Positions 29,816-40,270 are shown, numbered from the stretch's first letter. The stretch is DNA of 64,000 nt from Dendrophyllia cribrosa (GCA_024195265.1 JAJLRJ010000001.1:54313702-54377701), one strand, 5' to 3'. Notes: generated by a model from the letters alone, not told the origin. Translations and numbers: made by a program.

Positions 29816-30219
29816 CGACCTGAACTGAAATCTGACGACGAACCGGGAACTTTTAAATGCGCACGCACACGATGCAACACTTGTCCTTTCATTCATAACG
29901 CGGACAAAATAACGGGACCCAAACGATCTATTAAAATCACTGATCGTTTCACATGCACCTCCGTAAATGTTATCTACTGCATAACATGTACTTTTTGCAA
30001 AAAGATATACATTGGCGAGACAAAGAGGAGACTGGGCGACCGTTTTCGCGAACATCTCCGAGAAACCAGTCGCGCGTCATTTCAATCTCACTAACCATTC
30101 TAAACAACACATGACAATCTGAGGCCTTTCCCTACACCAGGGTAACACAGAAAGCCGTAAAAACTTAGAACAAAAAATCATCTTTCAAATCGGCACTCTC
30201 AAACCCCACGGAATCAACG
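29816..30219 (+). pseudogene. PLE GIY-YIG endonuclease fragment (broken)
   Basis: The frame is open from 29816 and shows KITGPKRSIKITDRFTCTS followed by the GIY-YIG-like core. A frameshift near 30068 and a TGA at about 30120 break it. After the shift the reading continues as HFNLTNHSKQHM, SLHQGNTESRKNLEQK and PHGIN. The last codons resume after the inserted transposon at 31334-31355 (ERFSFN, stop). GIY-YIG nucleases nick target DNA for retroelement insertion; this copy is inactive. Confidence 0.8.
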
Positions 30220-31333
30220 GGTGTGCGGAAAACTCAGACCCGGAAAACTCAGACCTCAGACCTCAGACCCGGCGGAAAACTCAGACCCAGCGGAAAACTC
30301 AGACCCAGCGGAAAACTCAGACCCCTCGAAATTACAAAAGAAATAAACTTCACTCATGATCAATTTTAGTCACCTCGCGTAAAATGTTTTATTGTCACGC
30401 AATCACCCCAGGAGATCGCTTAGCCGTGATACAGCGAGATGTTTATCTTGCCCGGTTCATCGCTGCCGATCAAACAGGGAAAAACTATAAACACGGTTTA
30501 AAATAGCAGTCGACACTTCGATCACTTTCACTGAAAAAAATGAAAAAAAAAAAGAGTCGCGGAAATGTTAGTCAGTTTTGTATACATTCATAGTTATTTA
30601 TAGTGCCAGACAGAACGGATTTCCCGTGTTTGCGAGTGTAGAAGCGCTCAGAGTTGCATATTTTACGCTTGAGCAAACACCTGATAAGAGCGCCGCATTC
30701 AGGAATCGCAACAAAACACGTTAATTTAGATGAAGATTCTGAGGCGGATGTTCAAAGCATGCGATGTGTCCAACAATCAGTTTTTTAATATTATTTCAAG
30801 GTTTCTAGGAAAAAAGTAAAATTTTATTCCAGGGAGAATTTGGTCACGTGCTAGGCAACGATGGCAGTACTTACAAGTATGCGACACATGTACATGTATT
30901 AAAAAAATTCGAGTTATCTAAATCAAGAAAAAAAATTCCGTTTCGATGCTTATCGGAGTTTAGTAATGTCCTCAAGAAAAAGGAAAAATGCTAAATATCT
31001 CTTGTCGGCTGCTATTTTAAACCGTGTTTATAGTTTTTCCCTGTTTGATCGACAGCGATGAACCGGGCAAGATAAACATCTCGCTGTATTCTAAGCGATC
31101 TCCTGGGGTGATTGCGTGACAACAAAACATTTTACGCGAGGTGACTAAAATTGATCATGAGTGAAGTTTATTTCTTTTGTAATTTCGAGGCGTCTGAGTT
31201 TTTCGCCGGGTCTAAGTTTTGAAATTTCGAGGGGTCTGAGTTTTCCGCTGGGTCTGAGTTTTCCGCTGGGTCTGAGTTTTCCGCCGGGTCTGAGGTCTGA
31301 GGTCTGAGTTTTCCGGGTCTGAGTTTTCCGCAC
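30220..31333. mobile_element. 1.1 kb transposon with about 300 bp TIRs built of 17 bp subrepeats
   Basis: Left arm 30220-30515 and right arm about 31003-31333 are reverse complements. Each terminus carries five to seven copies of GCGGAAAACTCAGACCC-like units. Inside the arms are shared blocks such as CGTAAAATGTTTTATTG and GCAAGATAAACATCTCGCTG. CG is duplicated at both edges (30218-30219 and 31334-31335). Removing the element restores the PLE reading frame. There is no transposase inside; it is non-autonomous. Confidence 0.88.
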
Positions 31334-31442
31334 CGAACGCTTTTCATTCAACTAATTTACATTTGTTTTTTACGTCACCAAATTTCCACCAATAGCGTAG
31401 CTTCACCTACTATATTAACCCACACACTACCCACAATCCCTT

Positions 31443-31492
31443 GATTCGCTCCGACGAAGGGCTAGCGCTCGAAACGTCAGCTTTCTCGAATC
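31443..31492 (+). ncRNA. Hammerhead-type ribozyme motif of PLE 1
   Basis: Elements in order: outer stem I GATTC; inner stem I GCT; core CCGACGA (consensus CUGANGA with U4 to C); one A; stem II GGGC-TAGC-GCTC; GAAAC; GTC (predicted cleavage after C); AGC pairing with GCT; and GAATC pairing with GATTC. The two-base stem III (AC/GU) is the minimal form. Hammerhead motifs are known in Penelope-like elements. Here the motif lies 88 bp after the PLE stop on the same strand. Confidence 0.65.
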
Positions 31493-32756
31493 TTTTTACG
31501 GTGGCTAATTTACCTTATCGACTTAGTCGATAAAACCAAATTCTTGTGCTTCACCCCCACCGACGCAGCACCACAGTTTCTCTAGAAACTAACCCCATTC
31601 ATTTGATGCTAAATTTAGTTGTCGCCCAGGCTGGCTCGCTTCATGGAATACCGGGCTGAAAGTCATCTCGGCAAAATGGGCCATCTCGGCTAACCGGGCC
31701 AGCCCGGTTCATATAATCGGGCCCTATTAAAGTGCTTAAAAACTGTGAACTGCAGAATTGTCGGCGCCATTTGCCAATATAATTCAGTTGATCAGGCACA
31801 AAGAGTTTTGGTCAGTTTTCAACGGAAAAAAGCTCATCAGTTTTAAGAAAAATTAAAAGACAGTAACGTCAACTAATTTTTTTGTACATCCTTGCCTATA
31901 TTTCCATTTAATATTAAACAAAATCCCACTAAATAAAACGAAAACGATTCGGACGTTTGACCGCGGTGGACCTTGCGCTCGGCACGCACGCAGCCAAGAG
32001 GGAAATTGATAGGCATATGTTGACGCGCCTTCGAATTCATTCATGCCTCATAGTGAATGACGCGTTTCAACCTGCAATTACGAAGAGTGGATCATTTGGT
32101 TAAGCTGGCAATTTTATTCAAGCTTCAGTGAATAATGTAATATAACTCTTGCGGACAGAAAAGGAACCGACTTGCTATCCTCTAATGATCCTTGTTTGAC
32201 TAGACTTATTTACTCTGTATATTACGCTGGTTTTAGTAGTTTTAGTTAGAGTATATGACACGAAATTTTTCTCTTTGGTTTCTTGTAGTTCAATATGTAT
32301 AAAAAACGACTTCAAGCTTTCAAAGTGCTGGAAATTTGTAAAAATCCTTATTTTCACCTTCAAAATATAAAATACGCGCTTTTTATTCTCAAAAATGTCT
32401 CGGGGACTGAGATCTAGTAATTTAAAGTAATTTTATACAATGTTTCACATTTTTAATTTATTATACATACTTTTAATGTTTTCGGGGACTGAGATCTAGT
32501 GTTTATCCCAATAATGAGCTATTATGACGTCATTTCGTGTACATCGACCTTCGAGCGAGTTCTATAACCTGATAACAAATGTTGATCTCACATGAATCCT
32601 CAATGTTGAGCGATTTGGAGGATTCATCGATGTAGGAATTGTCTGAACGCTACATGGAACAAAAAGGGAAATCAGGAGAAGAAATGTAGGTTTATACGAC
32701 CTGGAATAGGCAGACCTGTCGCAATTTTTAATAGCTACATTTGAAGAAGTTCGTCA
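31493..32756. other. Noncoding stretch after PLE 1
   Basis: Holds the PLE tail with hairpin CGACTTAGTCG (31519), then a block at 31620-31725 with repeated ATCTCGGCTAACCGGGCC and CCGGGC motifs that looks like a transposon end. CGGGGACTGAGATCTAGT is repeated directly at 32401 and 32484. No gene is supported. Confidence 0.5.
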
Positions 32757-32764
32757 CTGAAGGG

Positions 32765-33088
32765 CCCGGGGGGGGGGGGGGGGGGTACTCCCCCAAAATA
32801 CCTATACGGGTATGTGCCGCCCAACGGGGTCGTGATTTTGGGACTCCTGATCTAGAACGGGGTATCCATTTTAGAGACGTTTTTTAGAACGGGGTATAAT
32901 GTTTCGAACGCACGAAAGCTTAGATTATCAGCAGCCATTTTTTTCTAGAACGGGGTATTAAAAATTGACCTATTTCTAGAACGGGGTATCATTTTGAGTG
33001 CAAATTCTTTCTAAAACGGGGTCCAAATTTGGAGACCAGGGCGGCACATACCCACCCAAAATATACCCGAGTACCCCCCTCCCTCGGG
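32765..33088 (+). mobile_element. hAT-like MITE with poly-G end, copy 2, with 8 bp TSD
   Basis: Same family as 28697-29031. CTGAAGGG is present at 32757-32764 and 33089-33096, an 8 bp target duplication typical of hAT elements. Ends CCCGGGGGG and CCCTCGGG, with inverted TACTCCCCCAAAATACC and TATACCCGAGTACCCCCC inside. Confidence 0.88.
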
Positions 33089-33146
33089 CTGAAGGGACGC
33101 TGATGACTGCTGATGTATCTTGTTTTTATGATTATGCAGCCAGGAG

Positions 33147-33248
33147 CTAGCCTCCCACGCAGTCGTTTTTAGGGGGATCGTGTTTCACTTTGTGGGGGGG
33201 GGGGGAGTGAAACACGATCCCCCTAAAAACGACTGCGTGGGAGGCTAG
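33147..33248. mobile_element. 102 bp foldback element with 7 bp TSD
   Basis: Perfect 43 bp arms (CTAGCCTCCCACGCAGTCG and inverse) around a G-rich loop. CCAGGAG is duplicated at 33140-33146 and 33249-33255. The arms have no mismatch, so the insertion or last conversion is recent. Confidence 0.9.
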
Positions 33249-33394
33249 CCAGGAGCTTGCCTTAATAATCTTTCTTTGTTGTTTTGAAGTATAAAGAAAA
33301 AATCGGCAAGAGTGACGAAAGCAAAGAAATATTATCTCAAAAGACAAAATAACAGCACGAATGACAATTTTGATTTCTTGGGATATGTTGACAT

Positions 33395-33600
33395 TTAAAA
33401 AATGTTCTTGAATGTGATCGAGATGTCTGTTGAATGTGATTGATAATTTACATGTGTTGAATGTGAATGTGCTTGTTAAATGTGATGTGTGACCTTGAAT
33501 GTGATCGAGATGACTGTTGAAATTGATTAATTGAGATACGGTGAATGTGAATGTGGTTGTTGAATGTGATCGTTATCCTTGAATGTGATCAAATTAGAGT
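33395..33600 (+). repeat. Degenerate TTGAATGTGATCG tandem repeat
   Basis: Around ten imperfect copies of TTGAATGTGATCG or TGAATGTGAATGTG. The repeat runs directly toward the TGTAACAC minisatellite. Confidence 0.65.
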
Positions 33601-33631
33601 TCTTGAATTTTGCACCATTTGGCACCTGTAA

Positions 33632-33850
33632 TACCGTGTAACACCCTGTAACACTGTGTAACACCCTGTAACACTGTGTAACACTGTGTAACACCCCTGT
33701 AACACTCTATAACACCGTGTAACACTGTTTAACACCCTGTAACACCGTGTAACACCCAGTAACACTGTGTAACACCCTGTAACACCGTGTTACACGGTGT
33801 AACACCGCGTTGCACCGTGTAACACTGTTACACGCTGTAACACACAGTAA
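33632..33850 (+). repeat. TGTAACAC minisatellite
   Basis: About twenty units of roughly 11 bp, mainly CCTGTAACACC and TGTGTAACACT, with later units inverted (GTTACACGG). The same word recurs at 34001-34023. Confidence 0.9.
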
Positions 33851-33859
33851 CATGTTCTA

Positions 33860-35098
33860 GCGCAAATTGCATCGTGAATCGTTTGGCATAATGTGCGCTT
33901 GTATCTGTTTCATTTGCAGCCACGCAACGCGCATTCACGCACCCTCACCCACATAACCAATTTCTGTTACGGACAGCAGACTGTTTTAGATGTTCATTTT
34001 GTGTAACACGTAACACTGTTACACGAAAAATCCTCAAAATTTTGGTCCCTAAATCGTGCATGGTATATCGACTGGATAATCAAGTGCGGAAATGTGTAGT
34101 CATCACGTGTACGCGCTAACTAAAAAGCATTTGGCACGTTTTCTTTTGTCGCGCGTATTCTATTTTCAAAGAGGTAATTTAGAGCTTGTCTTTATAAAAA
34201 TCATTTCCATAAAAATAGAGTTTCATTCCCAAAGGATGGAAATTAAATTTCATTGTTCAGTCATCCAACATGGCCGCGTGCAAACCACCAATTACTTTTC
34301 TATGTAAACAAGAAATTGTACTGACCGATCTGAATAATCCATTTATCCCACGCCGTTTTGTTACCGGCCTATGCAGCCTATTATGAACCTGTTAAGAACA
34401 GGGTTACCAAACCACAGACGGCGTTCATCGCGGAAAAATATATGTGGGAGTATAAAGAGATTACCAGATTTTGTAAAGACGGCCTGGTTATGTATTCCAT
34501 TCGTTATACGGCCCAAGCAAGACTGAACTGAAGGAAAAAGTTTATTTTGACATCCCGTCCCCCTACACGCACCCCACAAAAGCTCACCGGAAAGACTTCA
34601 AGCCAGCCTGAATAGGGAGTAAAATACAAAAGCTACAACATGATAACAGGAAAGACAATTTTATTTACAAAACTGATCTACTTCTTACCTTCTACAACAA
34701 TCAGGAAATTTTAACTTATTTGGTGCCGAACGTTGGAGGGGGTTATACTAGTAACAATCGGCTGCACGGCTTGATTTCATCATTAAATAAATTTTAAAAG
34801 TTCCATTTATAAGCTCTTACGTAAAATTCTTGGGCAACTATGATTTAGACTGAATGGCAGTACCAATACTTAATATTTCCCCCGATTTCCTCCGTCAAGT
34901 CATAATTGAGCTTATTATAATTATAACAAGATGGATGTTTTTTGTCGGAACATTGTTGGCCTTTTATGGAACTTGAATTGCAAAAAACATTATTTTCAAA
35001 CATGATGTGTTTTAGAAAATGTATCTGTGGTGAACTGAAGAGAGCTGAATTTTTAACGATCATGGGAACTAAGCCAGTATCCTAAAATAAAAGCCATT
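33860..35098. other. Intergenic DNA 3' of the intronless gene
   Basis: AT-rich, no supported gene. It presumably carries the 3' UTR of the minus-strand gene that ends at 35099; a minus-strand AATAAA-type signal lies near 34663. Confidence 0.35.
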
Positions 35099-35806
35099 TT
35101 ACAACTTTATAAGTGTTTCCACCTCATTCTCGATACCGGGCCCCATGATTAAGCTGTGCATGGTGATCCTTCGTCTTTGTAGAAGTCGTGAATTGTCGTT
35201 TTTCATTGGAGTAGCAAATGGAACAGTCGAGTACCTTCGGATGACGTTTTGAGCTGTGGAGTTTTTCGATTTCTTGCCGAATTGGCTAGTCACCTCACTT
35301 CTGGATTTATCTTTTTCATTTGCCTGCTTATGATAATTCTTATGTCTAATGGCAACGTTTTCCATGCGTCGAGGGGATGTATTTCCAGTCTTGAGGCTTA
35401 ACGCATCGTCGTCAGCGCGCCGAAAATCCGAAGCTGGAAGGCTGTGTCTTTTGTTTCGCAGTGCAGATTGATGCCCCATAGCCGCGTGGCGAGTTTCGTC
35501 ATAAGACCAGCTCCGTCGTACTGGCCTCTTTTGCACCCTTTCATCCGGGCGTGGCCTATCTACAGCCTCCTCGTTTTCTTGCTCAGAAAGCTGAACTCTA
35601 AATTGTTTTGACAGGATCTCCTGTCTCTTGAATATTTGTTTTTTGACTACGTCTTGTTTTCTCGACAGCTGACCGAATGCCAATCTCTTCTCTATGTCGA
35701 TCTGTTTGAGAACAAGCGAAAGATCTTCTTCTTGCTTGATGTTTCTCCTGATAGCTTTTTTCATGTCGATAGTTGGGTGGAAGTTTCCTCTTAGCTTATC
35801 TTTCAT
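35099..35806 (-). CDS. Unrecognised basic coiled-coil protein, 235 aa, intronless
   Basis: A continuous ATG-to-TAA frame, the longest noncoding-looking interruption-free frame in 25 kb. Residues 1-75 are rich in Lys, Glu, Gln and Leu in a helical pattern (LSLVLKQIDIEKRLAFGQLS), suggesting a coiled coil. Residues 85-235 are Arg/Ser/Asn-rich and probably disordered, with RRSWSYDE and KRHSLPASDF, which look like basophilic-kinase or 14-3-3 type sites (inference). No signal peptide or membrane segment. Codon use looks coding, but I do not recognise the family. Its position between repeats and lack of introns also fit a retro-copied gene. Confidence 0.65.
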   Translation of the reverse strand: MKDKLRGNFHPTIDMKKAIRRNIKQEEDLSLVLKQIDIEKRLAFGQLSRKQDVVKKQIFKRQEILSKQFRVQLSEQENEEAVDRPRPDERVQKRPVRRSWSYDETRHAAMGHQSALRNKRHSLPASDFRRADDDALSLKTGNTSPRRMENVAIRHKNYHKQANEKDKSRSEVTSQFGKKSKNSTAQNVIRRYSTVPFATPMKNDNSRLLQRRRITMHSLIMGPGIENEVETLIKL

Positions 35807-36621
35807 GATTGTTCACTACACTCGGCGGAGATGGAACTGGTGTTACTGCTGACAGATGGTAAAGTACTGCCCGATGCTTCATCTGCTCGCTTTTGTACTG
35901 AAATGTGGACATGCATTGCTTCATAAGGACAATTACATTTACTTTATGAATAGAAAACATGCACATGCACATACATACAATCACACCGCCGGCAGGATAA
36001 AAAAAATCACTTCCTCTTTAGTCAGATGAAACATCACAGGAATGCTACTGCCAATTGAAAAATTAAATATTGGTATTTTTAGGGTTTTATACTTGTATCA
36101 TTCGCCAGTTTAAACAAACCATTCGCACCTATTGATTGTTTCATTCTTTCGCGATACTACAATAGCTAAATATAATCCTGCTAATCTTATTAACTGGCTA
36201 AGTATTGTACAATTATAGCTAATCACGAAAGACAGAATCGAGATTGTGCTGGCATTACTTCAGGCAACACAGGGTTCCATCAGGCACAGGGATCCTGCCT
36301 AGATCGTTGTGCTGCTCGCTCGGAAGCTCCCAGCAATTATCCACTTGAAATCAAATAAGCAAAAAATCCATAAATAAATAAATAAATAAATAAAATAATT
36401 AATAAAATGGGAATTTTGGTGTGGAAATCCACGAATTTTTAATAGACTAAACTTTAATTATATAACTCCTTGATTATTCTACCGGTTCGTGATCAAAGCT
36501 ATAAAGGAGGAGGTAAAAAATGCGTGACTAACGTCATATTAACGTGCATACGGTCAGCAGTGCTAGAAACGCACGTGAAAAATGAGAAATGGCCCCGAGG
36601 GCGAGAGAGTTAATCCCATTG
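35807..36621. other. 5' flank of the intronless gene
   Basis: Probable promoter side. Contains a short (AAAT)n microsatellite at 36371-36400 and otherwise no recognisable feature. Confidence 0.4.
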
Positions 36622-36780
36622 CTGGTTTGCACGTGACGTCACGACGGCCATGTTGGTGGTCAAGAACAAAAGCGTTTTTCTCCGCTGGGAACTAAACTCT
36701 ATTTTCATGCAAATTCTGCGACAAAAATTGTATAGAATTGACCACCAACATGGCCGCCTTTTCACGTGGTTGCAAACCAG
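36622..36780. mobile_element. MITE of about 159 bp with YY1-like core
   Basis: Ends CTGGTTTGCACGTGACGTCA and CACGTGGTTGCAAACCAG are inverted, and inside them GGCCATGTTGGTGGTCAA pairs with TTGACCACCAACATGGCC. It introduces CACGTG and CCATGTTGG sites wherever it lands. Confidence 0.8.
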
Positions 36781-36810
36781 GAATTTCGGCTACTGATATT
36801 AAGCCTTTAA

Positions 36811-37067
36811 AGGTATATTTCCACTGTTGCGTAAATTTTTACGTGCGTTGTACGTGCGTAAATAAAATAAGAGACGATGTATGAACGGCTTGCAGTCAGC
36901 ACGGTTCAACTTTTTACGTTTACGCAAACCGTTCATACATCGTCTCTTGTTTAATTTACGCGCGTAAAACACACGTAAACATTACGTGACAGTGGAAATT
37001 GTTACGTGCGTTTTATTTATGCCCATTTTACGCACGTAAAAATTTACGCGACAGTGGAAATCAACCA
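36811..37067. mobile_element. Harbinger-type MITE with TAA TSD
   Basis: The ends AGGTATATTTCCACTG and CAGTGGAAATCAACCA are inverted and flanked by TAA at 36808-36810 and 37068-37070. Subterminal AAATTTTTACGTGCGT repeats match the end at 40803. An inner palindrome (GAGACGATGTATGAACGG and inverse) lies in the centre. Confidence 0.82.
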
Positions 37068-37087
37068 TAATTTTATTGCGTTCGACG

Positions 37088-37107
37088 TAGATAGATAGAT
37101 AGATAGA
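37088..37107 (+). repeat. (GATA)n microsatellite
   Basis: Four to five GATA units in TAGATAGATAGATAGATAG. Confidence 0.85.
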
Positions 37108-37175
37108 AACTTTATTTAAGTGTCAAAAGACCTTATAGCCTGGGTAAACCCATACTAATTACGTATAGGAGAATT

Positions 37176-37289
37176 AACTATTATAGCGCTCAAGCTTGCG
37201 TGATATCGCCTAATTCTTAGCCGACGAGGCCATAGGCCGAGTCGGCTAAAATTAGGCGATATCACGCAAGCTTGAGCGCTATAATAGTT
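37176..37289. mobile_element. Foldback element, 114 bp
   Basis: Arms of about 42 bp (AACTATTATAGCGCTCAAGC and inverse) are perfect or nearly so. The centre carries GCCGACGAGGCC...GGCCGAGTCGGC, which also pairs. No coding capacity. Confidence 0.85.
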
Positions 37290-37761
37290 TTATAATTCAA
37301 CACATTGATAACAAAGCACAGTTTGAAGAAAAAATATCGAGGCCGGTCCGTCATTTTTGCATTCTCTCTTGAATTATAACGCATATTATAATTCAACATG
37401 CAAGTGCAAGAGGAAGCTGCTGTCTTTTATGGAAGCCATCTGATAATTGATAATTGAGCTGAGGCAGTGACTGGGCATATGGGTACACAAGATGGAAGAC
37501 TGTGACTGAGAGAGGGACTTCTGTAGACGTCAAATTTTACAATAACTGCTATTGGCAAATCAGGTTATTTATTTTTGCTTTTAAACATTAACTAAGGATA
37601 TTTGAATAAAATTTTCAGAAGAAGATTTTGTTGTCTATTTTTATGTGTTTGTTCATTAATTTCATAGGTTAAAAAGCGATTTTATGTAAACAAAACAAGA
37701 CTTGGATTTTGTAGTTCCAAACTAAAAATATCCCGAGAATATGACAACGATGTGATTTAAA

Positions 37762-38284
37762 CACAGGCGGCCCAAGCTCACTATCAGATAACCGGGACGT
37801 GACCCTTGCTTTATGAGCGGTATTGTGTTACAAAGATTCGATTTATAAAGGTTTGTATGAGAACTCAACGGTTTTGCATCGAAACTTAAAAAATTCGAAT
37901 CGTATGTGAATAAATTGACTTACCCTGTTGCTGTGTTGTATTCTTTGTTGTTTGCCTGCTCCTCGGGGCGATTTAACGCGATTTCGGCGAGTTATCGTCA
38001 TTTGGGTGTTCTACTGTCTTTTTCTTAGCAGTGGAACACCCAAATAACGATAACTCGCCGAAATCGCGTTAAATCGCCCCGGGGAGCAGGCAAACAACAA
38101 AGAATACAACACAGCAACAGGGTAAGTCAATTTTATTCACATACGATTCGAATTTTTTAAGTTTCGATGCAAAACCGTTGAGTTCCCATACAAACCTTTA
38201 TAAATCGAATCTTTGTAACACAATACCGCTCATAAAGCAAGGGTCGCGTCCCGGTTATCTGATAGTGAGCTTGGGCCGCCTGTG
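37762..38284. mobile_element. 523 bp near-perfect palindromic element with 7 bp TSD
   Basis: Arms of about 250 bp (starting CACAGGCGGCCCAAGC, ending GCTTGGGCCGCCTGTG) differ at only a handful of positions around a short centre near ACTGTCTTTTTCTTAGCAGT. ATTTAAA is duplicated at 37755-37761 and 38285-38291. There is no transposase. It is a foldback-type DNA element; low divergence suggests recent birth or gene conversion. Confidence 0.92.
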
Positions 38285-38291
38285 ATTTAAA

Positions 38292-38318
38292 GGGGGCTTC
38301 TGAACATATCTGAATTTC

Positions 38319-38360
<42 letters not shown>

Positions 38361-39430
38361 ACAATTGGTTTCGGCTCCTTTAAATCCTATACCAATTGCA
38401 GAACATTTTAGGAGAAGCCACCCACTGTGTGAGCACAGTTACTGACAAGATATATTAGTAATAACTGCCACTCTTTGACCCCCCCCCCCCCCCCCACCCC
38501 CCACCCCCCACATCAACGCCTATTGGCCCCCACCTCCCACTTCTTCCTCACCTCCCACTTCCTCGCCCCCTAGTACCATCACCCCACCCTGTCGAACGCA
38601 CTCCCCTAATTTCCAATTACTACTTGTAGTTAATTATTCGCGTCGTTTTTGTCCCGCGGGTATCGATCGTGATGCCATTCGATTTCAGGCTATCTTGGAC
38701 TGGCACAGATAGCCTCGATCTTATGTGATAATTTTTCTCGGCCTCGTTTACGCAAAAAAAAAAACGTGGAGTGGAATTACTTGAGCAGATGCCATTGCCG
38801 CCGCGCTATATAGCGAAAGCAACCGTATTAAAATAAAATAGCGAATTAACGTCGCGATCATATGGCAATAAAATTGTCGTTTTGAGAGAAAACGATGAAT
38901 ATTATCGAGTTTCTAAACGTACTAATTTTTCTCGATCGCGAGTCAGCCATTGCATGGTTTAAAGAAAAACCTGATAAAGAGCAACTACACATGTACCGAA
39001 TGTGACATTTTGCATGTTTGAGCAATTTTTGAGCGACATTTCGTTCTTTTCCAACTTATCAAATTTATTTTTTTTTTATTTTTGATCTTTAATTTGTACT
39101 TTGTTGACGCAATGTGACGACATAAATTCGCGCTAATACAGTTGTTTTTCGCTACATAGCTCGGCACACCAAAAAGTAACCAAAGCCAGATTTTCCGCAG
39201 TTTTCCCCAGGGCAAGTAAAATTGTGTTGATTTATTCGAACCGTCACTAGCAAATATGACTAAAGTTACTTTTCTAGGAAACAGACGCTGCAAGTACATA
39301 TGATGCCTGATTTAGGGTGTCAGCTCCATTGTACATTGTACACCTCCATTGTATTAGGTAAATTTATGTGTTCTAATATATTCTATGGTATTGTATTCTA
39401 TTGTATTGTCGTTCTTTTGTGTTCTAATAT
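38292..39430. other. Repeat-poor noncoding stretch
   Basis: Contains a poly-C tract at about 38480-38495 followed by CACCCC-rich low-complexity DNA, and a TATTGTATT-rich patch at 39340-39410. No gene is supported. Confidence 0.4.
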
Positions 39431-39432
39431 TA

Positions 39433-39664
39433 CAGCTATTTCAATTAACGTTGTCGGGTGAAAGCTCAAAGCCTACAAGTCAAGACCGAACGAGTAAACC
39501 GAGCGCCTGTTCCAGGCATGCAGATAGTTGGGAGTGGTGAAACGAAAAGAAACGGCGCGAATAAGCGATGCGAGGAACGGGAAAAACGTTTATTTTGCGT
39601 CGTTCCTAACTATCTTGGCTTGTAGCTTTGAGCTTTCATCCGACAACGTTAATTGAAATAGCTG
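39433..39664. mobile_element. TA-flanked MITE 1
   Basis: Ends CAGCTATTTCAATTAACG and CGTTAATTGAAATAGCTG are inverted and flanked by TA. The arms continue through GTTGTCGGGTGAAAGCTC and its inverse. Confidence 0.85.
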
Positions 39665-39716
39665 TATATTGTTTTAACAAAAGAATAAGTGTTACCCCTA
39701 AATCGCGCATGGTATA

Positions 39717-40005
39717 CAGCTATTTCAATTTAGGTTGTCGGATGAGAGCTTCAAGCGTACGCAACGAGACCGCAAGTAACTATGGGTAGTTGTAAATTGG
39801 TCTTAGCTTAGTTCGCGGTTTTTGCGTTTGTTAGTGCAATGAGTACGGTAGATGTTAGCACCATAAATGTTTGCCTTCGCTGTATGGACGAGGTATTTTA
39901 AATTGCTTTGGTCAAATTATCGTTTTCATAAAAATCCCAAAGTACCTTGCGGTCTCGTTGCGTACGCTTGAAGCTTTCATACGACAACCTAAATTGAAAT
40001 AGCTG
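39717..40005. mobile_element. TA-flanked MITE 2, same end family
   Basis: Ends CAGCTATTTCAATTTAGG and CCTAAATTGAAATAGCTG, flanked by TA. The arms of about 60 bp include GCGTACGCAACGAGACCGCA and its inverse. It lies only 52 bp from MITE 1, and the spacer (TATTGTTTTAACAAAAG) suggests adjacent insertions. Confidence 0.85.
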
Positions 40006-40089
40006 TATACAAGTAAATATTCAAACTGAGTGACCTGCATTGCAAAGGCGACGATTTCTAAATGATTGACAAGAACTCGAACGCACGCT

Positions 40090-40270
40090 AAACGCACGTA
40101 AAAATTACGTGACAGTGGAATTGAAATTGTTTACGTGCGTTTTATTTATGCCCGTTTTACGCACATAAAAATTTATGCGACAGTGGAAATCAACCTTAAT
40201 TTAATTTACGTCATGTTTATGACCGTTTTACGCACGTAAAAATTTACGCGACAGTGGAAATCCACTTTAA
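40090..40270. mobile_element. Harbinger-type MITE remnant(s)
   Basis: Three tandem right-end-like segments ending GACAGTGGAAATC-type motifs (40112, 40176, 40250). The last ends CAGTGGAAATCCACTT followed by TAA. The left end is missing. Same end family as 36811-37067. Confidence 0.65.

Larger units (their letters stand above)
29780..31570 (+). mobile_element. 5'-truncated Penelope-like retroelement, interrupted
   Basis: A plus-strand frame has the Cys-rich lead RCNTCPFI and the GIY-YIG-type core KKIYIGETKRRLGDRFREHL, characteristic of the endonuclease end of Penelope-like elements. The coding end is split by a DNA transposon at 30220-31333. After the stop at 31353-31355 comes a noncoding tail with a hammerhead-like motif at 31443-31492. 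The reverse-transcriptase part is absent, as in most 5'-truncated copies. Confidence 0.8.

Noticed and set aside
31145..31351. 68-codon frame with RPSGKLRPSGKLR repeats
   Set aside because: It is a translation of the 17 bp terminal subrepeats of the inserted transposon, not a gene.
33632..33850. CRISPR-like repeats
   Set aside because: Units are contiguous without unique spacers, and the genome is eukaryotic. It is a minisatellite.
35796..35984. 62-codon frame overlapping the start of the intronless gene
   Set aside because: Low-complexity Met/Cys-rich start, different frame, probably 5' UTR.
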